Below, piece after piece: positions 7,474 to 15,338 of a DNA stretch of 15,338 nt. How positions within the stretch are numbered: position 1 is the first letter of the stretch; each line of letters starts with the position of its first letter. The DNA comes from Russula earlei (taxonomy: Eukaryota > Basidiomycota > Agaricomycetes > Russulales > Russulaceae). A program made the position numbers and the translations under genes. Where the stretch lies: assembly GCA_025769875.1 (NCBI GenBank), contig JAGFNK010001074.1:1-15338 (forward strand), given 5' to 3'. Below the pieces are notes generated by a model. That model ran no database searches. It was not told the origin of the DNA and saw only the letters and a program-made list of their open reading frames with translations.

Positions 7474-7516
7474 AGCTTTGATTTCTTTAGTCTAGTGTTA
7501 CAAGGGTAGTTCTTAC
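7464..7516 (-). other. candidate 53-nt spliceosomal intron that would create the ORF1 start codon
   Basis: The minus strand has donor GTAAGA (7516-7511), an ACTAAAG branch-like sequence and the acceptor TTTGTCTGCAG ending at 7464. The length is typical of basidiomycete introns. Joining A7517 to TG (7463-7462) yields an ATG in the ORF1 frame. The intron would cross the proposed LTR end at 7496, so it would lie in the 5' leader of the element transcript. Prediction only. Confidence 0.35.
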
Positions 7517-7532
7517 TTTCAAGAACTGTGCA

Positions 7533-8030
7533 CTAGGTAGCAATGTTGATAACACTTGGGCGAAGAGGATCCAAAGTAAGCAGAGGGTTCAGAGGGAGAC
7601 GGGGGAGGAAACAGAAGCGAGACAAGGCAGGGTAGACACGGAGGTTGTCTAGGGAGTTCGAGAAGCTGTTCTCGAATGATATATATCCTCCCTCGGCTAT
7701 CTTTAGGTAAGCATATGAGTAATAAACTCTGCCGTCGAGAAAGTCATGGATGGAAGTAAGGATAAAAGATCCTTGGTAGGCAAATCGATAAATGGGAGGT
7801 AGTGTCTCCAGGTGACAATATATAGATGAGTTAAACAAGTAGTGGAGGCGACCGAAGGGGAAGTCTATATCTGGAGGGTGTATCCCCACGGAACTACACA
7901 CCTCGAAGCTAGCCAAGCTAAACTCTTTGACGAGATCGCGGTTGGTGTCAAGACACGTACTGCTGATCACTAAGGACTCAGGAGCAGGTGGGCAGGGGTC
8001 GGAACAGATGGTACGCGGCGTAAACAGCAT
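7533..8030 (-). CDS. hypothetical ORF of 165 codons inside the putative LTR
   Basis: Not recognised. ATG at 8030 and TAG at 7533, with a TAG 8 codons upstream of the ATG in the same frame. The central part looks like real protein (DIDFPFGRLHYLFN, YRFAYQGSFILTS, GRVYYSYAYLKIAEGGYISF), rich in Tyr and Phe, with no zinc motif or strong transmembrane segment. It starts about 240 bases downstream of the TATA box at 8266-8273, so it would be the first ORF on the element transcript. A 51-codon hydrophobic frame (8133-7978) overlaps its first codons. No counterpart can be checked because the 5' end of copy B is outside the window. It could be a chance ORF. Confidence 0.35.
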   Translation of the reverse strand: MLFTPRTICSDPCPPAPESLVISSTCLDTNRDLVKEFSLASFEVCSSVGIHPPDIDFPFGRLHYLFNSSIYCHLETLPPIYRFAYQGSFILTSIHDFLDGRVYYSYAYLKIAEGGYISFENSFSNSLDNLRVYPALSRFCFLPRLPLNPLLTLDPLRPSVINIAT

Positions 8031-8265
8031 TGAACAGGAGGACGAGCCAAACGACTAGAAGATACCAGATGGGGACTGGTACGTGTTGCAGGAGGCAGAG
8101 GCGAAGAGTAGAGGCCAGTGCAGCGAGGGGACTTTAAACAAGGTGGTCGTTGAAGAGTATCTTGAAGACGAGGGAAGGCTTTAGACTGAGCAGTCGCAGG
8201 GGAGTACCCAGGAAGTGGAGAGTATCACAAATGGACAGTCTGACGACTGCCATGCTTCATTGGGG

Positions 8266-8273
8266 CTTATATA
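8266..8273 (-). promoter_or_regulatory. TATA box of the inter-element LTR
   Basis: The minus strand reads TATATAAG, about 500 bases from the LTR start and downstream of the octamer cluster. It would drive transcription of copy A. Confidence 0.55.
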
Positions 8274-8409
8274 CAGTGTACAGGGTCGATTACAAAGCAC
8301 TGGGACTATTCTAGACTCTTTGGTACCATCCAATAGGACTACAGAGGCATAAACTTGCTTATGCCAAGTTTCAGGCTTACTGAGCGCATTACTGATCATT
8401 GTGGAGCGA

Positions 8410-8510
8410 TGACATCATTATGATGTCACTGTGGGGCGCTTAGTGAGCCTATGAGGTCACTGTGGAGTCGCTCAGTCAGCCATGATGTCATTGGAGCCTT
8501 GATGACGTCA
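8410..8510. promoter_or_regulatory. cluster of five TGAnnTCA octamers (U3 enhancer-like)
   Basis: TGACATCA at 8410, TGATGTCA at 8421, TGAGGTCA at 8452, TGATGTCA at 8483 and TGACGTCA at 8503. These resemble CRE/ATF-type bZIP sites, lie 140-240 bases upstream of the TATA box on the minus strand, and are embedded in short CACAGTGA-containing repeats. Confidence 0.5.
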
Positions 8511-8774
8511 GATGATTTATGCAACAGTTTCTAAGAGTTTGTGCCGCTGTTTCGGGTCCATGGTGGCTGGGTGGCCATGTGGCTGCCACGCGATGATTAC
8601 CCGATTAGGAAACCGGTGCCTGGTCATGTTAGAGTGCTTTTGCAATAGCAATATCTTGTACCACAGGAGGGATAGCCCAGAAAATGGAAGGGAGTCGGCA
8701 ATGCAAAGTGACAGAGGTCTTTCTTGAGTAAAATAGGACAATCCTTGGCCAGGACTTGGCCTTGGTTCGTAACA

Positions 8775-8792
8775 TTCATCCCCTCTTTATAG
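8775..8792 (-). other. polypurine tract of copy B
   Basis: The minus strand reads CTATAAAGAGGGGATGAA, immediately followed by the TGTTAC start of the LTR. It occupies the expected place for the plus-strand primer, about 230 bases after the pol stop. The 9021-8793 stretch between the pol stop and this tract holds nothing else that I recognise. Confidence 0.55.
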
Positions 8793-9021
8793 ACTTGTTG
8801 CTCCTGCAACAGTAGGAATTTGTTTCTTTGGAAGGTGGAGTAGTTTGCATATGAAGAGTCGAAGTCTGTTGGTTCGTGAGGAGTTCTCCCTTGTCCTATG
8901 GATTGCTTTGGGGATAGCCGTGGTCGATTGAGTGCATGTGATCGCAGGAGTTCTCTGAAAAGTTTGTTGGTAACAAGGATAAAGGTAATCATCGACAGAG
9001 GTCATGATGAGAGTTGTTGGT

Positions 9022-9440
9022 TTAGGGGTTACTCCTGGTGGGAATTGTCTTAAGCGCCTTCGGATATTTCCGATGGAAGTCTTTAACAAGTAATTGCACT
9101 TTTGATAGGTTAGATGCTGGTTCCCAAGTATTTTCTGCGACCGTATACCCTTTCCATTTAACTAGGTATTGGATTCCTTTGCGGTTTGGGGAGAGCCGAG
9201 AGTTTAGGATCTGCTCTACTTCATATTGTTCTTCACCTTCGACTAATATTGGTGGCGGGTTTGAAAAGTTAGGACCATGGGCAATGGTTTCTTTGTAAGG
9301 TTTAATCAGGGAGTGGTGAAAAACTGGGTGTATCTTCCAAGACTTTGGTAGTTCGAGGCGAACGTTTACTGGATAGGCAGTGGTGACTTTGAATGGCCCA
9401 TAGCGTCGAGGGGCTAGTTTTGCTTTTGGGTGAGTCAGTT
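9022..9440 (-). pseudogene. pol: Pol C-terminus of copy B: integrase C-terminal domain and chromodomain (third frame)
   Basis: This is the last piece of pol, in a different frame from the piece before it because of one extra base near 9430-9445. It reads KLAPRRYGPF, then PKSWKIHPVFHHSLIKPY, which is the usual integrase C-terminal sequence of chromoviruses. It ends with a chromodomain at about 9237-9065: YEVEQILNSR, YLVKWKGY and NTWEPASNL, including the aromatic residues that normally form the methyl-lysine cage. The frame ends at TAA 9022-9024. Chromodomains of this family are thought to steer integration to heterochromatin marked by H3K9 methylation. This domain places copy B firmly among chromoviruses. 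Confidence 0.88.
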
Positions 9441-9890
9441 CGTAGATTCGTGGCTTCCAGCCATACTTGATCCCCTTCTTTAAAACGAAATGTGGAGGTT
9501 TGAGGTCCTGATTGCTTCATGATTTCTGTTGCTCGGTTCAGGGAGGCAGCTACTTCTTCTCTGAGTTGGTTTAGTCTTGATAGTCTTTCTTGGATTGAAG
9601 GGAACTTTGATGTAAAGGCAAGGGGCGGAGCAAATGTTGGGTTAAAGCCATACCAGACTTCAAATGGGGGTTTGTTCGTAGCACTGTGTTGTCTGGCATT
9701 ATGTGCGAATTCCATAAAGGGAATTAGTTCTGCCCAATTGTCTGCTTGATGGTTGCAAAATATTCGTAGGTATTGTTCTAGTTCTTGGTTAACTCGTTCT
9801 GTTTCTCCGTCTGTCTGTGGGTGATATGCTGTGCTTAGTGATACTTTGACATTTAACTTTTTCCATAGTTCTTGAGTGACTTTTGCTGCG
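9441..9890 (-). pseudogene. pol: integrase core to C-terminal linker of copy B (second frame)
   Basis: Middle piece of the integrase, displaced by one extra base near 9891 from the main pol frame. It carries the [14 protein letters not shown] block with the third catalytic Glu (about 9800), then MEFAHNARQHSATNKPPF and the FKEGDQVWLEATNL segment. From 9715 the frame has an ATG, but this is an internal Met and not a gene start. Another one-base shift ends this frame near 9435. Distances from the second catalytic Asp fit the D,D-35-E spacing once the extra base is ignored. Confidence 0.85.
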
Positions 9891-12745
9891 AAATTGAGGG
9901 CCTCTGTCCGATATTATTTGTGTTGGGAGCCCTATTCTTCTCCAGACATTGTTCATGATTAGTGTCGCTGTTTCGTCTGCTGTGATTGTCTTGTGGCAAG
10001 GGGTAATGATTATCGCTTTACTGAATCGATCTACCACGACTAGGAGGCTGTCGAAGCCTTGTGAAATCGGTAGGTCCGTGATAAAGTCCATAGTAATGCT
10101 TTTCCATACTTCTCCAGCTGGTGTAATCGGTACAAGGGGTGTTTCTGTCTTTGGACGGTTCTTTGTACTTTGGCAAATTGCGCAACCGTCTACATAACTT
10201 TTGACATAAGTTAGCATTCCTGGCCACCAATAGTTTCGGCTGATCAGTTCATAAGTTTTCCATTGGCCAGGATGCCCAGTGGCAAGGGAGTCGTGGTGTA
10301 GTTTTAGAATTTTCTTTCTTAGGGTGTCGTTGTTTGGGATATAGACTTTTCCTTTGAATAGTATTAGTCCATCTTCAAGGTTCCAGTCCTGTAAGCCTTT
10401 GGATAGTCGCCTTGGTCCATTCTTTATAATGATTGCTAACGCGTTAGATACTTCTGGGTCATAGTCTTTGCTAGATCGTAGTTGTTGTCGAAGTTCCTGG
10501 TCGCCGATTGGTTCTGTAGCAGAGGTGCGTGTTGCTCTAATTTTAAAAAATTTGTCATCTAGGAGCACCTTTCCATCATTTTCGTTTTGTATCCCCTCTT
10601 TAAAGTCTGGCCGCCTGGACAGACCGTCTGCTTTGTTCATAGTTCCTGGGTGGTGGGTGATGGTGAAGTCGAAATTGCTGAGGAGGAGTGCCCATCGGGC
10701 TTGTCGTCTCGTGAGTTTTTGTTTTGTCATGAAGTATGTCAAGTTATTGTGGTCTGTCCATAGATCAATGGGGTGTGTAGCGCCTTCAAGGTAGTGTCGG
10801 AAGTGCCAGAGGGACAAGACGATAGCAAGGAGTTCTTTATCATAGATCATGTAATTTCGTTGTGCGGGGTCCAAGGATTTCGAGAAATAGGCTACTGGGT
10901 GATATCTGTTAAATTCATCGGGTTGTTCCAAGATTGCACCGACTGCAAAGTCACTTGCATCGCAGATGAGTCGAAAGGGTTTCGTGTGGTTAGGTAACAT
11001 GAGGATTGGGGCCGTTGTGAATGCTTGGATTAGCTTCTGAAATGCTTGTTCTTCATCGTCTTCCCACTTGAAGGGGTTTTCTTTCTTTGTTAAGTTAAAC
11101 AAGGGCCGTGCTATTCGAGAGTATTGGTGGATAAATCGTCGATAGAAGTTGCAGAATCCTAGAAATGCTTGTACTTCCGTAACATTGGTCGGAGTAGGCC
11201 ACTTTGTAATGCCTATTAACTTGTCTTGGTCCATGGATATTCGTCCTTGGGAGATATTGATGCCTAGGTAACTAATAGAGGTTTGTCGGAAAGCACATTT
11301 CTCTGGTTTCAAGTATAAGTCGTGGTCTTGGAGTGTTTTTAGGACCTTATGTGTCCAGTCGTCTAGTTCGTTCAAGGTTTGCGCCATGATTAGTATATCA
11401 TCTAGATAAACAACCACTCGTTCAGTGGCGATGTATTTTGCTAGGATGGTGTTCATAAAGCGTTGGAAAGTGGCTGGGGCGTTGCAGAGACCAAATGTCA
11501 TTATCAATGGTTCGAAGAGTCCTAATGGTGTCTTGAATGCTGCGAGGTGTTCATCGCCCTCTCTGAGGCGAATATTGTTGTATCCCCATCGTACGTCAAA
11601 CTTGGTAAAGTATTGGGCTCCTTGGAGTTTGTCAATTAATTCAGGAATCAAGGGTAGTGGATACGCGTCTTTGACAGTTGCTGTATTCAGGGCTCTGTAG
11701 TCTTGCACTGGTCGTAGATTTCCTCCTTTCTTTTCTACAAAGAAGAATGGGCTGGCAATAGCTGCTTTTGATGGTCGGATTGTGCCTCTCTTCAAATGTT
11801 CGTCTAAGTATTCTTTTAGGGCTTGTAGTTCCTTGGGAGTAAGTCGATAAATGCCAGAATCGCGTCGGGCGATCCCTGGTTTTAGATTGATTGCATGGTC
11901 CCATGGTTGGTGAGCAGGAAGGCGTTGAGAAGCTTGTTCATCGAAAACCTTTCGCCATTTCAAGAATTGGGCGGGGATAAGTTCGTCTAATGTCTTAGGG
12001 GGTGTTTCCGCACTGGCTAACTTGGTAGCTGTGGTTGATTTGGCTCTTATGTTGATTGTTATTGGGCTAAACGCATCGTGGATTTGTTCGTCAACACATG
12101 GGTTCAATGGTCCTTCAGTATCTGGGAAGATTAGTGCAGCAATGTCCGTAAACTCGGGTTCTTCTTCTTCAGGGAAAGTAAGTGCTTGTATTTGGTAATT
12201 CCGCGTTCCAGATGCAGATGCAATGGTTATGCTTGGGTGTGTGGTAAGGCAAGTTCGGGGGCAGTTCCTCAGTGTGATTGTATCATTTGCCCAATCAATA
12301 TCTGGGTTGTGGTGTCGTAGCCAATCGGTTCCTAAGATAATGTCGTGATCTCCAATGTTAGTGACCAGGAATTCTGCTTGTTCATCATGAGTGGCGCCTG
12401 TGTGCGCTTGAATGCGAAGTCTTTGGATGGTGCTAAAGCGTATTAGTCCATTGGCATTTTGTGTTCCGTCTACATTTTGTGCTGGCAAGGGTTTGATCAT
12501 AGTTCGAAGGTGCAGGTGGTGTCTTTGTGCAAATCGTTCATGGATTATCATTCCTTCTGCTCCACTGTCGAGCAGGGCTCTTGCACCGATTTCTTTGCCG
12601 CTTGTCTTCCCTACTAAGGTAACTTTCAAGGCAATGGAAGGGGAGCGAATATTCTTGGTAAAAACTTTGGGGTAATTGATTTCTCTTTGTATCGTACTGA
12701 TTTGGACCGCATCCCTCCTCGGTGCAGAAGGGGGTCCAATTAAAA
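9789..12745 (-). CDS. pol: Ty3/gypsy chromovirus Pol polyprotein (PR-RT-RH-IN), copy B, main frame
   Basis: Second pol, same domain order as copy A. The frame is open up to 13055, but the part before about 12745 is out-of-frame gag sequence; real pol similarity begins where the gag stop overlaps (GFLIGPPSAP). Key sites are protease DSGAEGM (about 12569), RT FDVRWGY and YLDD (about 11408-11397), RNase H CDASD, YDKELL and WTDHNN, integrase HHCC ([16 protein letters not shown]), and core Asp residues in TMDFITD (about 10088) and SDRGPQF (about 9908), spaced 59 residues apart as in D,D-35-E integrases. An extra base after TTT near 9891 breaks the core; the sequence continues in two further frames to 9022. 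Protein similarity to copy A is high throughout, but many silent and some replacement differences show the two are distinct lineages. Confidence 0.93.
10591..10603 (-). other. purine tract inside pol of copy B (possible central PPT)
   Basis: TTAAAGAGGGGAT at the same codons as 831-845 in copy A (D-F-K-E-G-I). It shares AAAGAGGGGAT with the 3' tract at 8778-8792. Confidence 0.3.
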
Positions 12746-12755
12746 ATCCATAGGA
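12737..12755 (-). promoter_or_regulatory. candidate -1 ribosomal frameshift site between gag and pol, copy B
   Basis: Gag ends ATG-GAT-TTT-TAA and the five Ts lie at 12742-12746. A one-base slip gives TTT-TTA-ATT-GGA into pol. The flanking bases CTGCTCCTATGGATTTTT are shared with copy A, although the stop codon differs (TAA against TGA). Confidence 0.6.
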
Positions 12756-14252
12756 GCAGATCTTGGGCGGAGGATCGAGTCTGCAAGTGTCTCTCTCCAA
12801 GTCGTTAGTGAAGCAACAGGAACGGGTTCTTCTTGCGCAGGTTCGACTGTTTTCATCTTGGATGGTTGTAGCTCTGACTGTTTGGGGGCGAGAACCTTGT
12901 CGTTGGCGTCCTTGAGCTGCTTTCTTTGCTCTGCATTGATTTGCCATATGGATTCTTCTTTCCACAATAATAACAGAGATTGTTCTTGCGTCGAAATTCT
13001 TTCTCTGCATCTGTGAGGGGTTTCCTTTCACTTCTGGATTCCCAGGGTCGTTCATTGGGCTCTCCTTGGTACAAGTTAATTTCCAATGGATTATCTGATC
13101 CTTGAGTGTTCAATCCTCGGGCACGCACAGAGCGTCCTCCTCGAAAAGCAGTGGAGTTGTATAGGTGGAAAAGGTTGTCGAATTCTCTTGCTGCTTTGAC
13201 AAGGGCTGCAAGCGTAGTTGGTGTTGGTGTGATTCCCAAGTATTTTCTGATGTAAGGCCGGGTTATGTTCTTCCTAAATGCGTACATCTTTGTTCTTTCA
13301 TCGGTGGTAGCTCGTGACTGCATGGTGTGACCATTTCTGGATACCATTCATTAAATGGTAGTCTTCCCTTGATAATAGGTGTGCATGGTATTAGCGGAGG
13401 CCAACTCTGCTTCTGCAGGGATAAAGTGATCGGCAAAGGCTTTCTTGAAGTCGTCCCATGACCCATAGTCTGCTACGGTACGAGCCATAGCCTTGGTGGT
13501 TTGTTCTCTAGCCCACGCTCCGGCGGGTGTTCCTACTTTAAAGTGGGTTAGTGCAGCGGCAACTTTCTTGCTTTCATCTGTAAAGGAGTCGCCATTGATG
13601 TAGTAATAATTGGCCAAAGCTGCCCAAAAGGCTTCTGCGTTATCAGCCTTTCCGTCAAAGGGTTCTGGTGCTGTTCCGACAAGGCGTGGATTGCTTGACA
13701 TGGTGGGATTCTGAGTTGTTGTAGCTGTAACAATAGGTGGGGCTGAACCTTGTAGTTGGATTCTAGTTGGAGTGAGCGTTCGAGGGACTGCTTGTGGTAC
13801 GTTGCTAGTTGTATGAGGAGTAGGTTGTTGGGTATTACGCCGAGTAGAAGGTCCTGGAGTGGTGCTTCGAGTGCTCTGAGCAGTTCCTAGGATAGCGGTA
13901 ACTTCTTGAGGTGTTCTGGCTGAGAAATCGACTTCTCGATTGTTATAGTAAACCCAATGTCTTCTAGAACGGCTCCACTTGACTGGTCTGTCTAGGAAGA
14001 GGCCTGATAGTTATAGGGGTTGAAGTCTTGAACGTTTTCTGCTCCTGGGGCTGCCGCTTTAAGTTGTTCGGTGGTAACTTCGTCGTTATCGTCTTCGTAT
14101 AACCAAGTGTCAGAAAGATTTCCGTGGTTGATAATAGGTGTGCCTGCAAATTTTCCTCGGTAACAGTGATCTTGGGTGTCGTAACTGAGGTTTTCAAATA
14201 GGAGTGGGATTAGATTTTCTTCTTCGTCAGTGATGTCTCTCCTAGTGCTCAT
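12740..14252 (-). pseudogene. gag: Gag of copy B, full span, broken by several one-base shifts
   Basis: Gag starts at the ATG 14250-14252 (86-residue acidic segment ending at TAG 13992), shifts by one base near 14000, and continues through a conserved V-K-W-S-R and V-D-F-S stretch and a Thr/Ser/Pro-rich linker. The capsid region opens at the ATG 13701 (PEPFDGKADNAEAFWAAL). Near 13310-13355 three extra bases create TAA and TGA, then the original frame returns (RATTDERTKMYAFRKN). The zinc knuckle starts in one frame (CYYCGK, about 12985) and ends in another (HMANQC), with a further shift near 12855. The C-terminus reads RPRSAPMDF, against RPHSAPMDF in copy A. As read the protein could not be made. 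Its role would be the same as in copy A: particle formation and RNA packaging. Confidence 0.82.
13992..14252 (-). CDS. gag: N-terminal acidic segment of copy B Gag
   Basis: An 86-codon ORF (MSTRRDITDEEENLIP...) that aligns with 5609-5352 of copy A. Its stop TAG at 13992-13994 lies only where the frame slips relative to the rest of Gag; one missing base near 14000 explains it. I therefore read it as the Gag N-terminus and not as a separate small gene. The ATG follows the ORF2 stop by 4 nt (TAG-ATCT-ATG). The segment is rich in Asp and Glu, with a C-Y-x-G-K-F-A-G piece in the middle and no recognised domain. Confidence 0.65.
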   Translation of the reverse strand: MSTRRDITDEEENLIPLLFENLSYDTQDHCYRGKFAGTPIINHGNLSDTWLYEDDNDEVTTEQLKAAAPGAENVQDFNPYNYQASS

Positions 14253-14256
14253 AGAT

Positions 14257-14877
14257 CTAGACGACTGTTATAGTCCAATGGCCGTTGTTCCAAGGATATG
14301 CAATGGTGTAGGCTGGCTTTAGTCGAATGGTATCAGGTCTTCCTTGATGTTTTCTTAATTGGATTCGGGAGTATTCTTCAGTAATGCTGCTTTGTGTTAG
14401 AACTACTCGGGTTTTCCACAGATATCCTTCAAATTCTGCTGGAGAGATGGCAAAGTCACTTATTTCCTTGGTGGGGTGCTTGTAAACTATAAAGTGTGTC
14501 AGTCGTTGATGCCAAGCTTGGGTACAATAATTCTTGAATTCAATTAACTCTCTCCTTGAACGCGTAGGTAGGTTTAATGCTAAGAAGGATTGTTCTGGTA
14601 GATAACAGTGTAAATCAGTATTCCTAAGATCGGCACTATCAGGGGATTCAACAAGGGGTGATGCAAAGGGTTGGATAGGTATGACAGGGGTAGGAATACG
14701 ATTGGTAAACAAGGGTACGTAGGCGTCAGGAGGGGTAGGAGGTAATGGTCTTTCAACAAGAAATCCTCTTGCGTTGGGAACTGTTTCTCTCTCAGGGGGT
14801 CGTTGGGATGACGCGCGTCTCCTGTGTCGAGGAGCCAGATTTATCGAATGGGGAGGTGGTAATCGCCTGGCGTCCAC
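14257..14877 (-). CDS. accessory ORF2 of copy B, conserved protein of unknown function upstream of gag
   Basis: Not recognised. A complete ORF with ATG at 14877 and TAG at 14257, 206 codons. The N-terminus is basic and Arg/Pro-rich (LAPRHRRRASSQRPPERE), followed by a Pro-rich stretch (VERPLPPTPP). The C-terminal 120 residues form a globular-looking domain shared with copy A: RRELIEFKNYC, WHQR, EFEGYLWKTRV, ITEEYSRI, PAYTIAYPW and HWTITVV. The start overlaps the end of ORF1 by 37 bases, and the end is 4 nt before the gag ATG. This compact order suggests that all ORFs are translated from one transcript. It is the best-preserved version of ORF2 in the window. The conservation between diverged copies argues for a real protein. 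Confidence 0.72.
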   Translation of the reverse strand: MDARRLPPPHSINLAPRHRRRASSQRPPERETVPNARGFLVERPLPPTPPDAYVPLFTNRIPTPVIPIQPFASPLVESPDSADLRNTDLHCYLPEQSFLALNLPTRSRRELIEFKNYCTQAWHQRLTHFIVYKHPTKEISDFAISPAEFEGYLWKTRVVLTQSSITEEYSRIQLRKHQGRPDTIRLKPAYTIAYPWNNGHWTITVV

Positions 14878-15338
14878 AAGGTAATTCCGTCAGGAGTAGG
14901 AGGTGTGTCTGGTCGAAAGTTGCACGTGCAATACTCTGTTTTGCAGTTACACCTTGCTGTCCACGGATTTGACTCAGTATTTTCTGTGCTGGCAGACCAA
15001 CGTTCTTGACTAGTTGGGACAGTGGTTCTGAATTGGTGTGAGGGGATCGAGGGGCGAGACTTGAGGCTTCTAGGATTGCTGGGACAGAATAGTATGCAGG
15101 GGGACCAGTATATGAGGCGTCTGGGCTGGTAATTGCCCAAGGTTGATTAGTAGTCTGCGTCGTATAACCACGAGTTAGTTCTCCCAATCGAAGGTGTTTG
15201 TGTATTCCTGGTACAACAGCAAGTTGGACGTAAGATTGATTTTCCCTTTGTATTCTGTTGAGGCGTAGGTGGTAGAACTGACAGTGGAGACGGTAGTAGC
15301 TGATGTATGTCCAACAAGAGAACAAGCGATACCTGTCC
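14841..15338 (-). pseudogene. accessory ORF1 of copy B, 3' part, frameshifted and cut by the window edge
   Basis: The frame that enters from the window edge (YYRLHCQFYHLRLNR, SYVQLAVVPG, ASYTGPP) matches the middle of ORF1 of copy A. Near 15065-15075 the similarity moves to another frame (SRPSIPSHQF, PTSQERWS) and continues through the Cys cluster CNCKTEYCTC and FRPDTPPTPDGITLWTPGD to a TAA at 14841. One base seems to be missing. The protein ends about 20 residues earlier than in copy A. The C-X-C-X4-C-X-C spacing is identical in both copies although surrounding residues differ, which supports a metal-binding or structural role. The 5' half of the gene and the 5' LTR of copy B lie outside the window. 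Confidence 0.65.

Larger units (their letters stand above)
7496..8774 (-). mobile_element. putative long LTR between copy B and copy A
   Basis: On the minus strand the segment starts TGTTACGAACC at 8774, directly after the purine tract of copy B, and a matching end CTTGTAACA occurs at 7496. The terminal inverted repeat would be TGTTAC/GTAACA, length 1279 bp. It contains a U3-like stretch with repeated TGAnnTCA octamers, a TATA box (8266-8273) and a long leader with a 165-codon ORF. ORF1 of copy A begins about 23 bases after its end. The start is fairly well supported; the end is weaker, because a six-base match could occur by chance and no TGG primer-binding site follows. A second LTR copy is not in the window, so the ends cannot be confirmed by self-comparison. 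Confidence 0.5.

Noticed and set aside
8055..8067. TGGTATCTTCTAG as a tRNA primer-binding site
   Set aside because: It begins with TGG, but no LTR end matching TGTTAC lies just before it, and the acceptor stem it implies is not one I recognise. An LTR end near 8068 would be the alternative to 7496.
8181..8399. 72-codon minus-strand ORF
   Set aside because: Lies across the TATA box and U3 region of the putative LTR; probably chance.
8420..8440. GTGACA on the minus strand as the LTR end
   Set aside because: It would exclude the TATA box at 8266-8273 from the LTR and belongs to the repeated CACAGTGA motifs.
8624..8992. 122-codon minus-strand ORF after pol of copy B
   Set aside because: It starts inside the spacer after the pol stop and runs across the purine tract and the LTR start; its K-E-G-M piece is the purine tract read as protein.
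8787..9089. 100-codon minus-strand ORF
   Set aside because: Overlaps the end of the chromodomain in another frame; no recognisable content.
1..15338. CRISPR arrays, tRNA or rRNA genes, bacterial operons
   Set aside because: None seen. The repeats present are LTR, tandem-duplication and dyad features of eukaryotic retroelements.

Overview
The window looks like transposon-packed DNA of a filamentous fungus, most likely a basidiomycete (Agaricomycete). That guess rests only on the type of element present: no host gene, rRNA or tRNA was recognised. Almost everything is encoded on the minus strand. The core is two related but clearly diverged Ty3/gypsy LTR retrotransposons of the chromovirus type, lying head to tail. 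'Copy B' fills about 15338-8775 (its 5' end is outside the window). 'Copy A' fills about 7495-1 (its 3' end is outside the window).

In transcription order (decreasing coordinates), copy B has the 3' part of an accessory ORF1 (15338-14841), accessory ORF2 (14877-14257), a gag broken by several single-base shifts (14252-12740), and pol (about 12745-9022). Pol carries protease, reverse transcriptase, RNase H, integrase and a C-terminal chromodomain. A purine tract and a long putative LTR (8774-7496) follow. That LTR contains a cluster of five TGAnnTCA octamers, a TATA box and a 165-codon ORF. Copy A then has ORF1 (7473-6481), ORF2 (6559-5990), a small duplicated Cys/His ORF (6003-5614), gag (5609-2977) and pol (2984-1). 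Copy A's gag is split by an 882-bp solo LTR of another family, 4470-5351, with a 5-bp target duplication AAAGG. Deleting the LTR and one duplication puts the two gag parts in the same frame.

The most unusual point is that both elements carry two conserved, unrecognised ORFs between the 5' LTR and gag. Ordinary fungal chromoviruses have only gag and pol. ORF1 has a conserved C-X-C-X4-C-X-C cluster. ORF2 has blocks of strong protein-level conservation. In both copies the gag ATG lies exactly 4 nt after the stop of the preceding ORF. Gag and pol are joined by a conserved candidate -1 frameshift site (GAT-TTT-stop). ORF1 of copy A may get its ATG from removal of a 53-nt intron. Both copies carry breaks and are probably not autonomous as read here. 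The breaks are mostly single-base insertions, so assembly error is possible.
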